Shown: positions 7,918 to 17,066 of the stretch, one piece after another | Layout of the letters: each line of letters opens with the position of its first letter | Numbering within the stretch: the stretch's first letter is position 1 | Notes under the pieces: generated by a model | What the model was told of the DNA's origin: nothing | The model's input: the letters and a program-made list of their open reading frames with translations, nothing else | Databases searched by the model: none | Translations under genes and position numbers: made by a program | NCBI GenBank assembly: GCA_038240605.1 | Contig: JBBSDP010000001.1 | Span: 186,001-250,000, forward strand | Origin: JBBSDP01 sp038240605 | GTDB lineage: Bacteria > Planctomycetota > Phycisphaerae > Tepidisphaerales > Tepidisphaeraceae | Direction: 5' to 3' | Length of the DNA stretch: 64,000 nucleotides

Positions 7918-9498
7918 TTATGCCTCGACGGGTCCTTCCACGCCGCCGGTTACCTGTTCACCGGTCAGGTAAAGGGCTTTGTATCCGCCCTTCGCCTTGA
8001 AGAAGAGGATCAATCCAATGTAGCAAACGCACATCGTCACCGGCAACAAGGCCACGTACCCGAGTGTTCCCTGCTTGGTCTCGGCCTGTACGGTCTGGAT
8101 GACGTTCTGCTGGTCAAGCGGAAGCTTGGCGATCACGTTGTTATTCAATGGCCGATACGTCAGGCCGAAGTTGGACTCGGGCGCCTTCGTGACGATCGAA
8201 TGCAACGCGGGGTTCTTCTGTTCCAGATTATTGTCCAGGCCCTTATCCACCACGGCGCCAAGGAACGGGCCACCCAGCACGCCAACGGCGATCATCCCCA
8301 TCCCACCCATCGCGTTGAGTGTCAGGGCGCCTCCGCGCGGGAACTGCTCTGAGACGACACCCAGGGTCGTCGGCCAGAAGAAGGTCTTTCCGATGCCGTA
8401 TAGCGTGGCGGCGAGGAAGACCAGTCCGACCACCGAACCGGCTTTGGAAATCGCGAACAGGCCTACCGCGGCCGTCGCGGCACAGCACGCCAACAGGCCG
8501 AGCGGCGAAATTCGATGGATGATCGGACCAGCGAAGAATCGCAGGACGAACATGATGGCCGAGGTGTAGACCAGGATCCAACCCGCATAGTGTCCGAAGG
8601 CGGGAGTCATCAGCGCGGTAACCCAGCTATCCACGCCGAGCTCAGTCGTCGCCAGCAAGATCATGACGAGGAGGAGAAAGACGAACATGGGTCGCCCGAT
8701 GCTTCGATACGCGGCGAAGAAGCCGGCCGCCGCCACGACCGCGATAATCAGCGATACGCCCTGCGTCGGGGCTGGCAGCGAAAACACCCCAAGTACGGTC
8801 CCGATCGCCTGAACCAGGAAGTAGGTGAGGATTAGGCAGCCCGCTGCTCCGAATTCGCGCATCATGTCCGCATACGAAACGCCTGCGGCTACTCGTTCCT
8901 GGACGGGGAACTTCTGCCCGGCCAGCATGATTCCATAGACGGCAGTGGGCAGCAGAACCAGTGCGACTTTCCAGTGCCAGTCGACATTGCCCATCGACAG
9001 GCTAATCACACCCGCGAGCACCAATCCGCCAGGCCATCCCGCATGGAGGATATTCAGGTAGTGAGTCTTCTTGGTCGGAAAGAGCGTGGCGGTCACCGGA
9101 TTGATCACGGCCTCAACTGCGCCGTTGGCCAGCGCGAGGATAAGCGTGCCGACGTACAACATCTCGTAATTCTTGGCAAAAATCATCAGCACGGTGCCGC
9201 CGACATGGCCGAGAAATGCAAAGACCATCGTCACGCCGTAACCAATGCGATCGATGAACAGGCTGAAAAGGATAATGCTGATCGCGAACGGGAAGAGCCC
9301 CGCTCCATTGATCGCGCCCTTCTGCGTTTCAGAAAGGTTGAAGATGTGGCCGAAGTCGTCGAGCAGGAGCGCCCTGACCATGAAGCCGAAGGCTGTTGCC
9401 ACCAACGAAATAAAACACCCGATGAACAATCTTTGTTGTCGCCCGGTCGACTGGGAATCGATCCCATAACCCACGGCGCTCTGCGTCAATTCTGGCAT
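7918..9498 (-). CDS. MFS transporter
   Basis: A 526-residue integral membrane protein with about twelve hydrophobic segments. The N-terminal half shows GFMVRALLLDDFGHIFNLSETQKGAINGAGLFPFAISI and a cytoplasmic loop (FIDRIGYG) of the MFS 2-3 loop type. The second half contains GKTFFWPTTLGVVSEQFPRGGAL. An extended periplasmic or cytoplasmic insert of about 70 residues (roughly 425-495, polar, glutamine-rich) precedes the last helix, which is unusual for simple sugar MFS proteins. Substrate is not recognisable; sugar or organic-acid uptake is a guess. It is transcribed divergently from the SIS isomerase gene across about 330 bp. Confidence 0.85.
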   Translation of the reverse strand: MPELTQSAVGYGIDSQSTGRQQRLFIGCFISLVATAFGFMVRALLLDDFGHIFNLSETQKGAINGAGLFPFAISIILFSLFIDRIGYGVTMVFAFLGHVGGTVLMIFAKNYEMLYVGTLILALANGAVEAVINPVTATLFPTKKTHYLNILHAGWPGGLVLAGVISLSMGNVDWHWKVALVLLPTAVYGIMLAGQKFPVQERVAAGVSYADMMREFGAAGCLILTYFLVQAIGTVLGVFSLPAPTQGVSLIIAVVAAAGFFAAYRSIGRPMFVFLLLVMILLATTELGVDSWVTALMTPAFGHYAGWILVYTSAIMFVLRFFAGPIIHRISPLGLLACCAATAAVGLFAISKAGSVVGLVFLAATLYGIGKTFFWPTTLGVVSEQFPRGGALTLNAMGGMGMIAVGVLGGPFLGAVVDKGLDNNLEQKNPALHSIVTKAPESNFGLTYRPLNNNVIAKLPLDQQNVIQTVQAETKQGTLGYVALLPVTMCVCYIGLILFFKAKGGYKALYLTGEQVTGGVEGPVEA

Positions 9499-9829
9499 GC
9501 GGTCTCCTCGGCCATGAAAAATTGAGAATTGGACTAAATCAACGAGCTGCTATCATCTTCACCCGCTGGGGAAATTTCAAATATTTAGCGTGTTCAAACT
9601 GATTTGAGCTCCGTCCCCTGGGCAGCGTGACCCTCACAGAATGCCGAGATTATCGGACGTGCCACGATCGCTGACGCCGCCCACGACGCGCCCTGGCCGA
9701 GCCTGTCCGGCCGCCTCTGGACGGCCGACAGCGCGTGTCTCGTGTCCGATAACGCTGTATAGTGGCCGGCCCCATCGTCGCGCGGGCGACGATGCAGATG
9801 TGATCGACGCCACGCCAACGAGAAGACGT
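9499..9829. other. Intergenic region between divergent MFS and SIS genes
   Basis: About 330 bp that must hold promoters for both directions. On the plus strand, TATAGT at about 9759-9764 is a possible -10 element for the SIS gene, without a convincing -35. I see no RNA gene, palindromic repeat or credible small ORF. Confidence 0.4.
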
Positions 9830-10453
9830 ATGCCAACTAAATCCCGCCCCTCGAGCCCACACCACCACGCTGCGGCCGCCGGCCTCACCGACTGGATCGA
9901 CCGTTACCGTGCCCAGCAGATCGATACCACCCATTCCATCCCCACCGACGCCGTCCAGCGACTCGTCGAACGGCTCCGGCACATCCTGGCGGAGGATCGC
10001 CAGCTCTTCGTGTTCGGCAACGGCGGCAGTGCCGCCAACGCCTCTCACTTCGCCACCGATCTCGGCAAGGGCTCATCCGATAAGCTCGACCGCCGGTTCC
10101 GCGTCCTGTCGCTCAATGACAACGTGAGTTGGATGACGGCACTGGGGAATGACTACCACTACGACGACGTGTACGTACGGCAGTTGATCAACTACGCCCG
10201 GCCGGGCGACGCCGTCCTGGTGATGAGCGTGAGCGGGAATTCACCCAATCTGGTGAAGGCGATCGAGTGGTCGAAATCGCAAGGCGTCTTCACCGCCGCT
10301 CTCGTCGGCGGCAAGCGCGGCCGGCTGGCGGACCTGGCGGATGAAGCCATCGTGATCGGCTCGGAGCACTATGGACGGGTCGAAGACGCCCACATGACGA
10401 TCTGCCACATGCTCTGCTACGCGTTCATGGAGCATCCGGAGTGGGGGAAGTGA
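9830..10453 (+). CDS. SIS-domain phosphosugar isomerase (GmhA-like)
   Basis: A 207-residue cytosolic protein with a single SIS domain. ATG 9830 is used because the frame upstream is not protein-like. Motifs are LFVFGNGGSAANASHFATDL (sugar-phosphate loop), AVLVMSVSGNSPN and FTAALVGGKRG. The layout and length match the sedoheptulose-7-phosphate isomerase (GmhA/DiaA) group. An ADP-heptose-epimerase-like gene lies far away at 51917, consistent with heptose synthesis but not proof of it. It converges with methylglyoxal synthase, with only 5 bases between stop codons. Confidence 0.85.
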   Translation: MPTKSRPSSPHHHAAAAGLTDWIDRYRAQQIDTTHSIPTDAVQRLVERLRHILAEDRQLFVFGNGGSAANASHFATDLGKGSSDKLDRRFRVLSLNDNVSWMTALGNDYHYDDVYVRQLINYARPGDAVLVMSVSGNSPNLVKAIEWSKSQGVFTAALVGGKRGRLADLADEAIVIGSEHYGRVEDAHMTICHMLCYAFMEHPEWGK

Positions 10454-10458
10454 TCGAC

Positions 10459-10827
10459 TCAAGTCATATGCCGGATTAGCATTTCCGCCGTGGCCATGTT
10501 TAGAGCCAGGGGGATATTCTGAAGCGTGCAGACGCGGATAAGGGGTTGGACATCGGGATCGTGCGGGGCCTGCTTCCAGGCGTCCATGAGGAAGATCACG
10601 CCGTGCACTTCGCCCGTCGCCACGCGGGCGGCGATCTGAAGGTCGCCGCCGGCCGCGCCGGGGAGGACGCATTCGACAGGAAGGCCGGTTGCTTCCGCCA
10701 GCCGGGCGGCGGTCGCTCCGGTCGCGATCAGGCTGAGGCGCACGAGCAGCTTGTGGTACTTCATGCAGAAGGCCACCATCTCCTTCTTGCGGTGATCGTG
10801 GGCGATGAGGGCGAGGGTGGTCTGCAT
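10459..10827 (-). CDS. mgsA: Methylglyoxal synthase
   Basis: A 122-residue cytosolic enzyme converting dihydroxyacetone phosphate to methylglyoxal and phosphate. All family blocks are present: LALIAHDHRKKEMV, LIATGATAARL, LPGAAGGDLQIAARV, VIFLMDAW and PHDPDVQPLIRVCTLQNIPLALNMATAE. Length is a little under E. coli MgsA (152 residues) and normal for minimal MGS-domain enzymes. It is the last gene of a minus-strand run after the Gfo/Idh/MocA gene, separated by 69 bases of repetitive sequence. The bypass relieves sugar-phosphate stress. Confidence 0.95.
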   Translation of the reverse strand: MQTTLALIAHDHRKKEMVAFCMKYHKLLVRLSLIATGATAARLAEATGLPVECVLPGAAGGDLQIAARVATGEVHGVIFLMDAWKQAPHDPDVQPLIRVCTLQNIPLALNMATAEMLIRHMT

Positions 10828-10849
10828 GCGGCTGCCGACGATGGTTCTT

Positions 10850-10888
10850 TCAATCCTCGATCCTCAATTCTCTATCCTCAATCCTCGC
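10850..10888. repeat. Short degenerate tandem repeat (CAATCCTCG-type word)
   Basis: The short gap between the oxidoreductase and mgsA holds four imperfect copies of an AATCCTC/ATCCTCAA word in tandem. It resembles the word repeats at other gaps in this window, but only one orientation is present here. Confidence 0.6.
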
Positions 10889-10896
10889 TTGGCTCG

Positions 10897-12036
10897 CTAG
10901 TTCTTCGGCACCTTCTCGAAGCACCCCGTCTGCGCCGACTTGAGGACGGCGTCGCAGATGATCGTCGTCTCCAGCGCATCGCGGAAGGTGGGGCCGGCCG
11001 GCTTGCCCGTGGCAAGGCCTTCCAGGAAATCCGCGACCTGGTGGACGAACGTGTGCTCATAACCGAGCTGAAGTCCCGGCACCCACCAGTTCTTGATGTA
11101 GGGGTGTTCTCCCTCGCTTACGTGGATCGATCGCCAGGCGCGAAGGGCCGGCTCATCCTTGTAGTCGAACCACTGGAGGCGGTGCAGGTCGTGCAGGTCC
11201 CAGGCGATCGAGGCGTTCTCCCCGTTGATCTCGAATGTGTAGAGCGCCTTGTGGCCGCGGGCGTAGCGGGTGCTCTCGAACGTCGCCAGTGAACCGTTGT
11301 TGAAGCGGGCCAGGAACGCGCAGGCATCGTCGATGTTAACCTTCTCCACCTTGCCGGTGAGGGTGTGCTTGCGCTCCTTCACGAACGTTTCGGTCATCGC
11401 CGACACGGTGTCCATCGAGCCGTTCATCCAGACCGCGGTGTCGATGCAGTGGGCGAGCAGGTCGCCCGTCACGCCGCTGCCGGCCGCCGCCGCATCGAGC
11501 CGCCAGAGCCCGGCGCCGCCTTGCGGGAGGTCCTTGTTGATCGTCCAGTCCTGGAGAAACTTGGCGCGGTAATGGAAGATACGGCCGAGGCGACCTTCAT
11601 CGATCAGCTTCTTGGCCAACATGACTGCCGGAGCACGGCGGTAATTGTACCAGACCATGTTGGGCACCTTCGCCGCCTCCACCGCTTTCACCATCTCCCG
11701 CCCTTCTTCCGCGTTCATCGACAACGGCTTCTCGCACAGGATCATCTTGCCGGCCTTCGCCGCCGCGAGTGACATCTCCTTGTGCAGGTTGTTGGGGGCA
11801 CAGATGTCGACGACGTCGATGTCCTTGCGCTCGATCAGCTTCCGCCAGTCGGTCTCGATCGATTCGTATTCCCACTGATCGGCAAAGGCCTGTGCCTTCT
11901 CCTTGTCGCGGCCGGAGACGGCCTTGAGGACCGTGCGGTATTCGAGATTGAAAAAATTATTCACCCGCCGGTAGGCGTTGGAGTGGGCGCGGCCCATGAA
12001 GCCGTAACCGATCAAGCCGATTCTGAGATCTTTCAT
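10897..12036 (-). CDS. Gfo/Idh/MocA family oxidoreductase
   Basis: A 379-residue NAD(P)-dependent sugar dehydrogenase-like enzyme. The N-terminal Rossmann fold begins GLIGYGFMGRAHSNAYRRV. The conserved EKP lysine appears in ILCEKPLSMNAEEG, and the C-terminal alpha/beta domain starts around residue 130. There is no signal peptide, so it acts in the cytosol. It is downstream of a Tat-exported protein gene (89 bp gap) and upstream of mgsA, all minus strand. The substrate is probably an inositol- or glycoside-like polyol, as is usual in this family, but cannot be set from sequence. Confidence 0.92.
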   Translation of the reverse strand: MKDLRIGLIGYGFMGRAHSNAYRRVNNFFNLEYRTVLKAVSGRDKEKAQAFADQWEYESIETDWRKLIERKDIDVVDICAPNNLHKEMSLAAAKAGKMILCEKPLSMNAEEGREMVKAVEAAKVPNMVWYNYRRAPAVMLAKKLIDEGRLGRIFHYRAKFLQDWTINKDLPQGGAGLWRLDAAAAGSGVTGDLLAHCIDTAVWMNGSMDTVSAMTETFVKERKHTLTGKVEKVNIDDACAFLARFNNGSLATFESTRYARGHKALYTFEINGENASIAWDLHDLHRLQWFDYKDEPALRAWRSIHVSEGEHPYIKNWWVPGLQLGYEHTFVHQVADFLEGLATGKPAGPTFRDALETTIICDAVLKSAQTGCFEKVPKN

Positions 12037-12125
12037 ATCAATCCCTCGCGACGACGAATCCTCTGGAACGGAAATTCGTTTCCCAATTCGACGGCAAACC
12101 TTTATAGCGAACCGACGGCCAAATG

Positions 12126-13751
12126 CTAAGTGATTCTTAGCAGCGCGAAATCGAGCGGATCGATGGTGACGCCTTTTCGATTTTCGCCCCAGGCGAGCGT
12201 GAACGTCTCACGCCGTTCGGCGAGGTTCCACAGGTAAACGGCCCGGGCTGAGGGAAACCACGCGCAGACGACGGGCTTGGCTTCGATCACGACGGGCGCC
12301 ATCGGCATCTGCTTCATCACTTCCTGCTTCAGCGCGAAGATGGATTCCAGCGAGCCGGCGATCGCGCGCCCGTCGGGCTCGCGCCCGCCTGAACCGGCTC
12401 GGAAGATGAACTGGGTACCGGCTGATTTCACGCGACCCGCCGCAACGGCGCGCACGGCAATGTCGGATAGGAACGTGTAGCCATCGCTGCCGGGCGCGTC
12501 GCAGACTTCAAATGGGACGCCGCTGGCGAGGAAAAGGCTGAACGGATTGTCATCGCCGACGCGCCGGTCGTCATCCGTCCAGAGGTGTTTGAACGGCCCA
12601 CGCGGCACGTGGCCGGCCAGCACGGCATGCGCTTCGGTCTGACGACGAATGGTTGGCGCCATGACAGTCCAATGCGACCGCGGCACCGGAACGATGCCGG
12701 ACATCAACATCGTGTGATGCACGTCGGCGATCGTCGACACGTTCAGCTTGGCCGCCATGTTCGCGGCCGACAATGAATTGGACGGATACGCCGTCGTCTC
12801 GCTGTACGCCAGCTCAGGCTTCACGAACCGGCGGTGGAACAACGCGCTGAACAGCTCGTTGGTCTTTCCCTGCACGGTCCCGAAATCGTTGTCGTTGAAC
12901 ATACTCTCGCCGACGCGCATCGGGACGCCCGCGTAGTCCTTCAGCCGGATCCCCGCCTTCTCCGCGCCCAGGTACATCACCATCGACCCCAGGCTGATGC
13001 GCGGTGCGGCCTTGCGCATCGCCGCGAAGCATCCGCTCAAGTCATCGCAGGTGAACTCGATCCATTCATCGAGCAGTGGCGTACGACGCCGGGCGTTCGC
13101 GTCGTCGATCAGTTCCTTCCATCGCTGTGGCGCATACCCGTGACCCTCAAGAAATCGCTTTTGATGTTCGGCGCAGAAGCAGCCGCCGATCAGGCCGGGA
13201 TAACGGGCCAGGCGGAAATCATCGTCGACGAACACGCGGTCAATACCTTCTCGCTCCAGCAACTGGAGCGCCGCGCAGTTTTCGTCGGTGGCCGGCGCAT
13301 GCAAGGACGTACCCGCGTAGACCTGGCCAGTGGACGATACCCCCGGCTTCCAATTCTTCGGCGGCGTCAGCGGAAACGTACCATCCTGCGCCCCCAGCGA
13401 ATCCCCTGGATGCCCGAGGGAGAGGTTGATCACGTGAACGGATATGCCAGCGGCTTCGATCTTCTTCCGCCAGTCGCGGATCTTCTCCATGGGGAACGGC
13501 CAGTAGCCATAGAAGAAGCCCACCAGCCAGATGTGGTTGATGCCCGCGCCACGCAACCTGGCAAGTAATTCCGGGTCTTTCTCGAACGCGCTCACCGCAA
13601 ATGATGCATGGAAATCGCGCGGCGATGCCGGCTGCGTGTCGGCGCCGAACGCTCGAGGCGCGCGCATGCCGCCCGCCCACGCTCCCACCGCGCAGGCGCC
13701 CGTCGTTTTCAGGAACTGGCGGCGCGCGATCTGGTTGACTTTCGGTTTCAT
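12126..13751 (-). CDS. Tat-exported protein of unknown function, barrel-like
   Basis: A 541-residue protein with a twin-arginine signal (ARRQFLKTTGACAVGAWAGG), so it is exported folded. After residue 45 it reads like an alpha/beta barrel of the glycoside-hydrolase type: GINHIWLVGFFYGYWPF, ISVHVINLSLGHPGD, DRVFVDDDFRLARYPG, SLGSMVMYLGAEKAG and LAYSETTAYPSNSL supply successive strand-like ends. Acidic residues in VDDDFR and YSETT could be catalytic. No exact family is recognised. It lies 30 bp after the GT2-GtrA gene and before the oxidoreductase, consistent with glycoside processing. Confidence 0.75.
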   Translation of the reverse strand: MKPKVNQIARRQFLKTTGACAVGAWAGGMRAPRAFGADTQPASPRDFHASFAVSAFEKDPELLARLRGAGINHIWLVGFFYGYWPFPMEKIRDWRKKIEAAGISVHVINLSLGHPGDSLGAQDGTFPLTPPKNWKPGVSSTGQVYAGTSLHAPATDENCAALQLLEREGIDRVFVDDDFRLARYPGLIGGCFCAEHQKRFLEGHGYAPQRWKELIDDANARRRTPLLDEWIEFTCDDLSGCFAAMRKAAPRISLGSMVMYLGAEKAGIRLKDYAGVPMRVGESMFNDNDFGTVQGKTNELFSALFHRRFVKPELAYSETTAYPSNSLSAANMAAKLNVSTIADVHHTMLMSGIVPVPRSHWTVMAPTIRRQTEAHAVLAGHVPRGPFKHLWTDDDRRVGDDNPFSLFLASGVPFEVCDAPGSDGYTFLSDIAVRAVAAGRVKSAGTQFIFRAGSGGREPDGRAIAGSLESIFALKQEVMKQMPMAPVVIEAKPVVCAWFPSARAVYLWNLAERRETFTLAWGENRKGVTIDPLDFALLRIT

Positions 13752-13781
13752 GTATCTCTTACGCCTCCGTGATCAGGTGCT

Positions 13782-14963
13782 TCATGTGTTGTCCTGCGAA
13801 CCCGGATTGCCAACCGTCGTCGTCCTCGACCGGCTCACCTCCGCGGTCCACTCTTCCTTGCGAAAATCCTGCCGCAGGCCGCGGATATCGTGCATGAATT
13901 CCTTGCGGAGGATGTAGCGGATCAGTGTCGCGCTGCCGAAACTGAGAACGAAGACCTCGAGCGCCGGGGAACGATCCACGCGATGCACCCACCAGTGCGC
14001 CACCGAGGTGCAGATAACCCACTCGGCCAGCGCGATGATGAAGAAATCCAGCCAGGGCCGTCGCGATACCAGGAATTCCCGCTGCGTCCGAACGTAGCGA
14101 AGGTGGAAGACCGCGGTGGTCAGGATCGTGAACAGGTAGGCAATGCTTGGCGCGGCGACCGGATTGAACCCCGCCTGAAGCAGTAGCAGGTAGGCGACGA
14201 ACCCGACGAACCAGCCGCACGCGGTGGCGATCAGGAACTTTACGATCGGCGACGCGCGCGGGAAAAAGAAATCGTAGAGCCGGCTCAGGTGCTCCAGGTA
14301 CTTGAACTGCTGCACCAGGGTGAGCTTCGACTCGCCCTGCGCGCGGGTGCTGAAGTGGATGGGGACTTCGCGCACGTCGCCGACGTGGCACTTGCACATC
14401 AGCTCCAGCCCCACCTTGTATCCCAACGGCGCGAGCCGCCTGCCGCGCCGGAAAGTATCGCTGCGCAGGGCGAAGAAGCCGGACATCGGATCACTCGTAC
14501 GGCCGGCAAAGGGTCGGGCCAGGACGGTAGCGATGCGCGAGTTGAGCTTGCGCAGCATGCCCCATTTCTGCTCCATGCTGCCCCCCTGCACGTAGCGCGA
14601 GCCGAGGGCAAATTCGGCCCCCGCATCAAGCTGTTCCAACAACGCCGGCACGCGTTCGGGCGGGTGCTGCAAATCGGCATCCATGACGACGAACGTTTGT
14701 CCGTTCGCCAGTCCCATCCCTTCCAGCACGGCGCCGCTGAGGCCATCCTTCGGATGCTGTCTCACATACAGGCGCAGCGGATATTGGGTGGCAAGCTGGG
14801 CACAAACGGACGGCGTGTCATCGACGCTGGCGTCATCGACGATCAGCACTTCGTAATCACGACCGGCAAGCACTGCATCCAGGCGCCGTGCCAGCTCCGG
14901 CAGGTTGGCCGCCTCGTTCAACGTGGGGACGATTATCGAGATTGCGACCGGCTTTTCTTGCAT
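13782..14963 (-). CDS. GT2 glycosyltransferase fused to a GtrA-like membrane domain
   Basis: A 393-residue protein starting at ATG 14963, where the GT-A fold begins (MQEKPVAISIIVPTLNEAAN). The catalytic region resembles dolichol-phosphate mannosyltransferases: LIVDDASVDDTP, VVMDADLQHPPE (metal-binding DxD), ALGSRYVQGG and SDPMSGFFALR. After about residue 235 there are about four hydrophobic segments of a GtrA-like domain (FLIATACGWFVGFVAYLLLL onward), ending in a basic tail. Such fusions make and flip polyprenyl-phosphate sugars for cell-surface glycans. It is the first gene of the minus-strand run and divergent from the DUF1080 gene at 15039. Confidence 0.9.
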   Translation of the reverse strand: MQEKPVAISIIVPTLNEAANLPELARRLDAVLAGRDYEVLIVDDASVDDTPSVCAQLATQYPLRLYVRQHPKDGLSGAVLEGMGLANGQTFVVMDADLQHPPERVPALLEQLDAGAEFALGSRYVQGGSMEQKWGMLRKLNSRIATVLARPFAGRTSDPMSGFFALRSDTFRRGRRLAPLGYKVGLELMCKCHVGDVREVPIHFSTRAQGESKLTLVQQFKYLEHLSRLYDFFFPRASPIVKFLIATACGWFVGFVAYLLLLQAGFNPVAAPSIAYLFTILTTAVFHLRYVRTQREFLVSRRPWLDFFIIALAEWVICTSVAHWWVHRVDRSPALEVFVLSFGSATLIRYILRKEFMHDIRGLRQDFRKEEWTAEVSRSRTTTVGNPGSQDNT

Positions 14964-15038
14964 GCGGGTGACGTACGGTGCAATGTATCCTGTGGAACGA
15001 CAAAAGACGAAACGGTGCGGACGCGCGGGAGGCCGATC

Positions 15039-15755
15039 ATGCAAGACGGGATTCGATCTTCAACTTCAATGATGGATGTTCCGCGGCGCATCGCCCTCGT
15101 CGGTTTCCTCGCGATCGCATCGTCGCTCACTCTCTGGGCGAAGGAATCCCCCACCACCGTCCCCTCGACGTCGCAGCCCGCGGCGGCGGCGGCCGACTGG
15201 AAGCCGCTCTTCAACGGCAAGGACCTGGACGGCTGGACCGCCTCCGACTTCGCGGGCCATGCCGATCCGGATGTCGAGGACGGGAACATCGTTTTACCGA
15301 TGGGCGTTACGCTCACCGGCATCACTTATGGCGGCAAGGTCCCCACGATGAATTACGAAGTGGAGCTTCAGGCCAGGCGCGCCCAGGGGAGTGACTTCTT
15401 TGCCGGCGTGACATTTCCGGTCGATGACACGTTTGCATCGCTGATCGTTGGCGGATGGGGCGGCGGGACCTGCGGCATCTCGAGCCTCGACGAGCGGGAC
15501 GCCGCCCACAACAGCACTACGACTTATCACAAGTTCAACAGGGACCAGTGGTACACGATCCGCCTGCGCGTCACGCCGCACAAGCTCGAAGCGTGGGTGG
15601 ACCAGGAGAAGATCGTGGACGTCGATACGACCGGGAAGAAGATCGCGCTGCGGCAGGACATCGACGCCGGCAAACCCTTCAGCATCGCGTCTTATCAGAC
15701 CACCGCGGCCCTGCGCAACATCCGCATTCGGTCGCTGGACGAGGCAAAGAAGTAA
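15039..15755 (+). CDS. Secreted DUF1080 protein
   Basis: A 238-residue exported protein. ATG 15039 is preferred because GGGAGG (15027-15032) is placed 6 bases upstream. A later ATG at 15069 also lies before the signal peptide (RRIALVGFLAIASSLTLWAKE). A proline/serine/alanine linker follows, then the DUF1080 fold begins at WKPLFNGKDLDGWTA and ends at ALRNIRIRSLDEAKK. Unlike the copy at 6798 it carries a FAGVTFPVDD segment and few charged repeats, so the two are distant paralogs. It stands alone on the plus strand, convergent with the GT28 gene. Confidence 0.88.
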   Translation: MQDGIRSSTSMMDVPRRIALVGFLAIASSLTLWAKESPTTVPSTSQPAAAAADWKPLFNGKDLDGWTASDFAGHADPDVEDGNIVLPMGVTLTGITYGGKVPTMNYEVELQARRAQGSDFFAGVTFPVDDTFASLIVGGWGGGTCGISSLDERDAAHNSTTTYHKFNRDQWYTIRLRVTPHKLEAWVDQEKIVDVDTTGKKIALRQDIDAGKPFSIASYQTTAALRNIRIRSLDEAKK

Positions 15756-15773
15756 CGGCGAGACGTTTCACCC

Positions 15774-16934
15774 TCATTCCCGCGTGGCCGCGGTCGATTT
15801 GCAGCAATCGAGCGCGAGGCGGGCGACGTCAAACGCAGCCTGCGGCTTTCCGAGACGGCGGGCGTTGGCCCGGAGCCGGTCCAGACGCGGGCGATCTTCC
15901 AGCAACTCGGTCAGCTTCATCCGCATCGTCCCGATGTTGTTGATCTTGATCGCCGCGCCATTCTCCAGCAGGAAATCGCTGTTACGGCTCTCCTGGCCCG
16001 GGATCGGATTGATGATCGCCATCGCGGCGCCGCGCGCCAGCGTTTCAGAGGTGGTCAGCCCACCCGGCTTGGACATGACGATGTCCGCCACCGCCATCAG
16101 TTCATCGATCTCGCTGGTGAAGCCGATGATCTTCACGCAATGACGCGAGGGCGGTGTGACCTGGGAGAGCCGCTCACGGGCCGCTTCATTGCGGCCGGTC
16201 ACGACGACGACCTCGATCGGAACCGGAACCTCCAGCACCTCGGCGAACAACTTCTCGATTGGGCCTACGCCAAACCCACCCGCAAGCTGAAGAAGGATCG
16301 GACGGTCACCATTCAGTCCCTGCGACTTGAGGCATGCATCGCGCTCCTTCGGCCGCGAGAAGACTGGGTGAATCGGGATGCCGGTGACGCGAACGTGTTC
16401 CTTCGGCACTCCCCAGTGTTGCAAATAGGCCGCGCCTTCCTCGGTGGCGGTCGTATACAACTCGGTCGGCTCATTCACCCAGAGCCTGTGCGTCTCGAAA
16501 TCGGTGGTGACGATGAGCTGCGGCACGCTCAATTTTTCCTCGCGGCGCAGACTGGCGATGATCTCGGCGGGAAGGAAATGCGTGTTGACGACCACGTCCC
16601 AGTTTCCCTCCGTGAGCAGGTCGCGGAAGCGCGTGAGGTTGAGCTTCTCGATCGCCAGGCGCAGCCGGTCGCGCTTGGAGCGCGGCGAGCGCGGGCGGTC
16701 CATCATATCGTAGAAGTACCCCAGTACGTGCGGGGCCTTGTTGACCAGGTCGAGGTAGGCCGATCCGTAGATCTTGCGGAAGGCGGCGTTGGTCAGCGTC
16801 AGGAGGTCGATGTTCTCCACAACCGCGTCGGGAGCCGTCTCCCGCAGCGCCAGCTCGACGGCCTGCGCCGCCCGCATGTGACCCGCCCCAACCGACGCCG
16901 AAAGGACCAGGATGCGTGAGGGGGAGCTTGCCAT
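15774..16934 (-). CDS. MGDG-synthase/UgtP-like glycosyltransferase (GT28)
   Basis: About 386 residues (390 if ATG 16946 is used). The N-terminal domain contains the family signature ILVLSASVGAGHMRAAQAVE, as in monogalactosyldiacylglycerol synthases and processive diacylglycerol glucosyltransferases. The C-terminal donor-binding half shows LLQLAGGFGVGPIEK, VVVVTGRN and VMSKPGGLTTSETLARG. Such enzymes act at the inner membrane, moving a sugar from a UDP-sugar to diacylglycerol. The acceptor is not certain from sequence. The stop faces the DUF1080 gene across 18 bases. Confidence 0.88.
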   Translation of the reverse strand: MASSPSRILVLSASVGAGHMRAAQAVELALRETAPDAVVENIDLLTLTNAAFRKIYGSAYLDLVNKAPHVLGYFYDMMDRPRSPRSKRDRLRLAIEKLNLTRFRDLLTEGNWDVVVNTHFLPAEIIASLRREEKLSVPQLIVTTDFETHRLWVNEPTELYTTATEEGAAYLQHWGVPKEHVRVTGIPIHPVFSRPKERDACLKSQGLNGDRPILLQLAGGFGVGPIEKLFAEVLEVPVPIEVVVVTGRNEAARERLSQVTPPSRHCVKIIGFTSEIDELMAVADIVMSKPGGLTTSETLARGAAMAIINPIPGQESRNSDFLLENGAAIKINNIGTMRMKLTELLEDRPRLDRLRANARRLGKPQAAFDVARLALDCCKSTAATRE

Positions 16935-16987
16935 CTGGCCGGCCATTATGCGCTGGCTAAGCCGATTTATCGCTGCACGCGACTTCT

Positions 16988-17060
16988 TCAGAGCCGCGGC
17001 CGTCAGGGAGTGCTGTGCGCGGGACCGCGCCCACCACTTCCTGACGGTCGCGGCTCTGAA
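16988..17060. repeat. Near-perfect 25-bp inverted repeat (CAGAGCCGCG family)
   Basis: Arms 16988-17012 and 17036-17060 read TCAGAGCCGCGGCCGTCAGG... and its reverse complement, with two or three mismatches and a 23-base GC-rich loop. It fills the gap between the GT28 start and the DUF1501 stop. Read on the minus strand it can encode SEPRPSGSGGRGP. I recall that string as a recurrent chance peptide in planctomycete genomes, which would make it a dispersed repeat. A second copy is not present in this window. Confidence 0.75.
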
Positions 17061-17066
17061 ATGTAT

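Noticed and set aside
16988..17060. Considered as a terminator for the DUF1501 or GT28 gene
   Set aside because: The DUF1501 gene reads away from it, no U-run follows either arm, and the loop is long.
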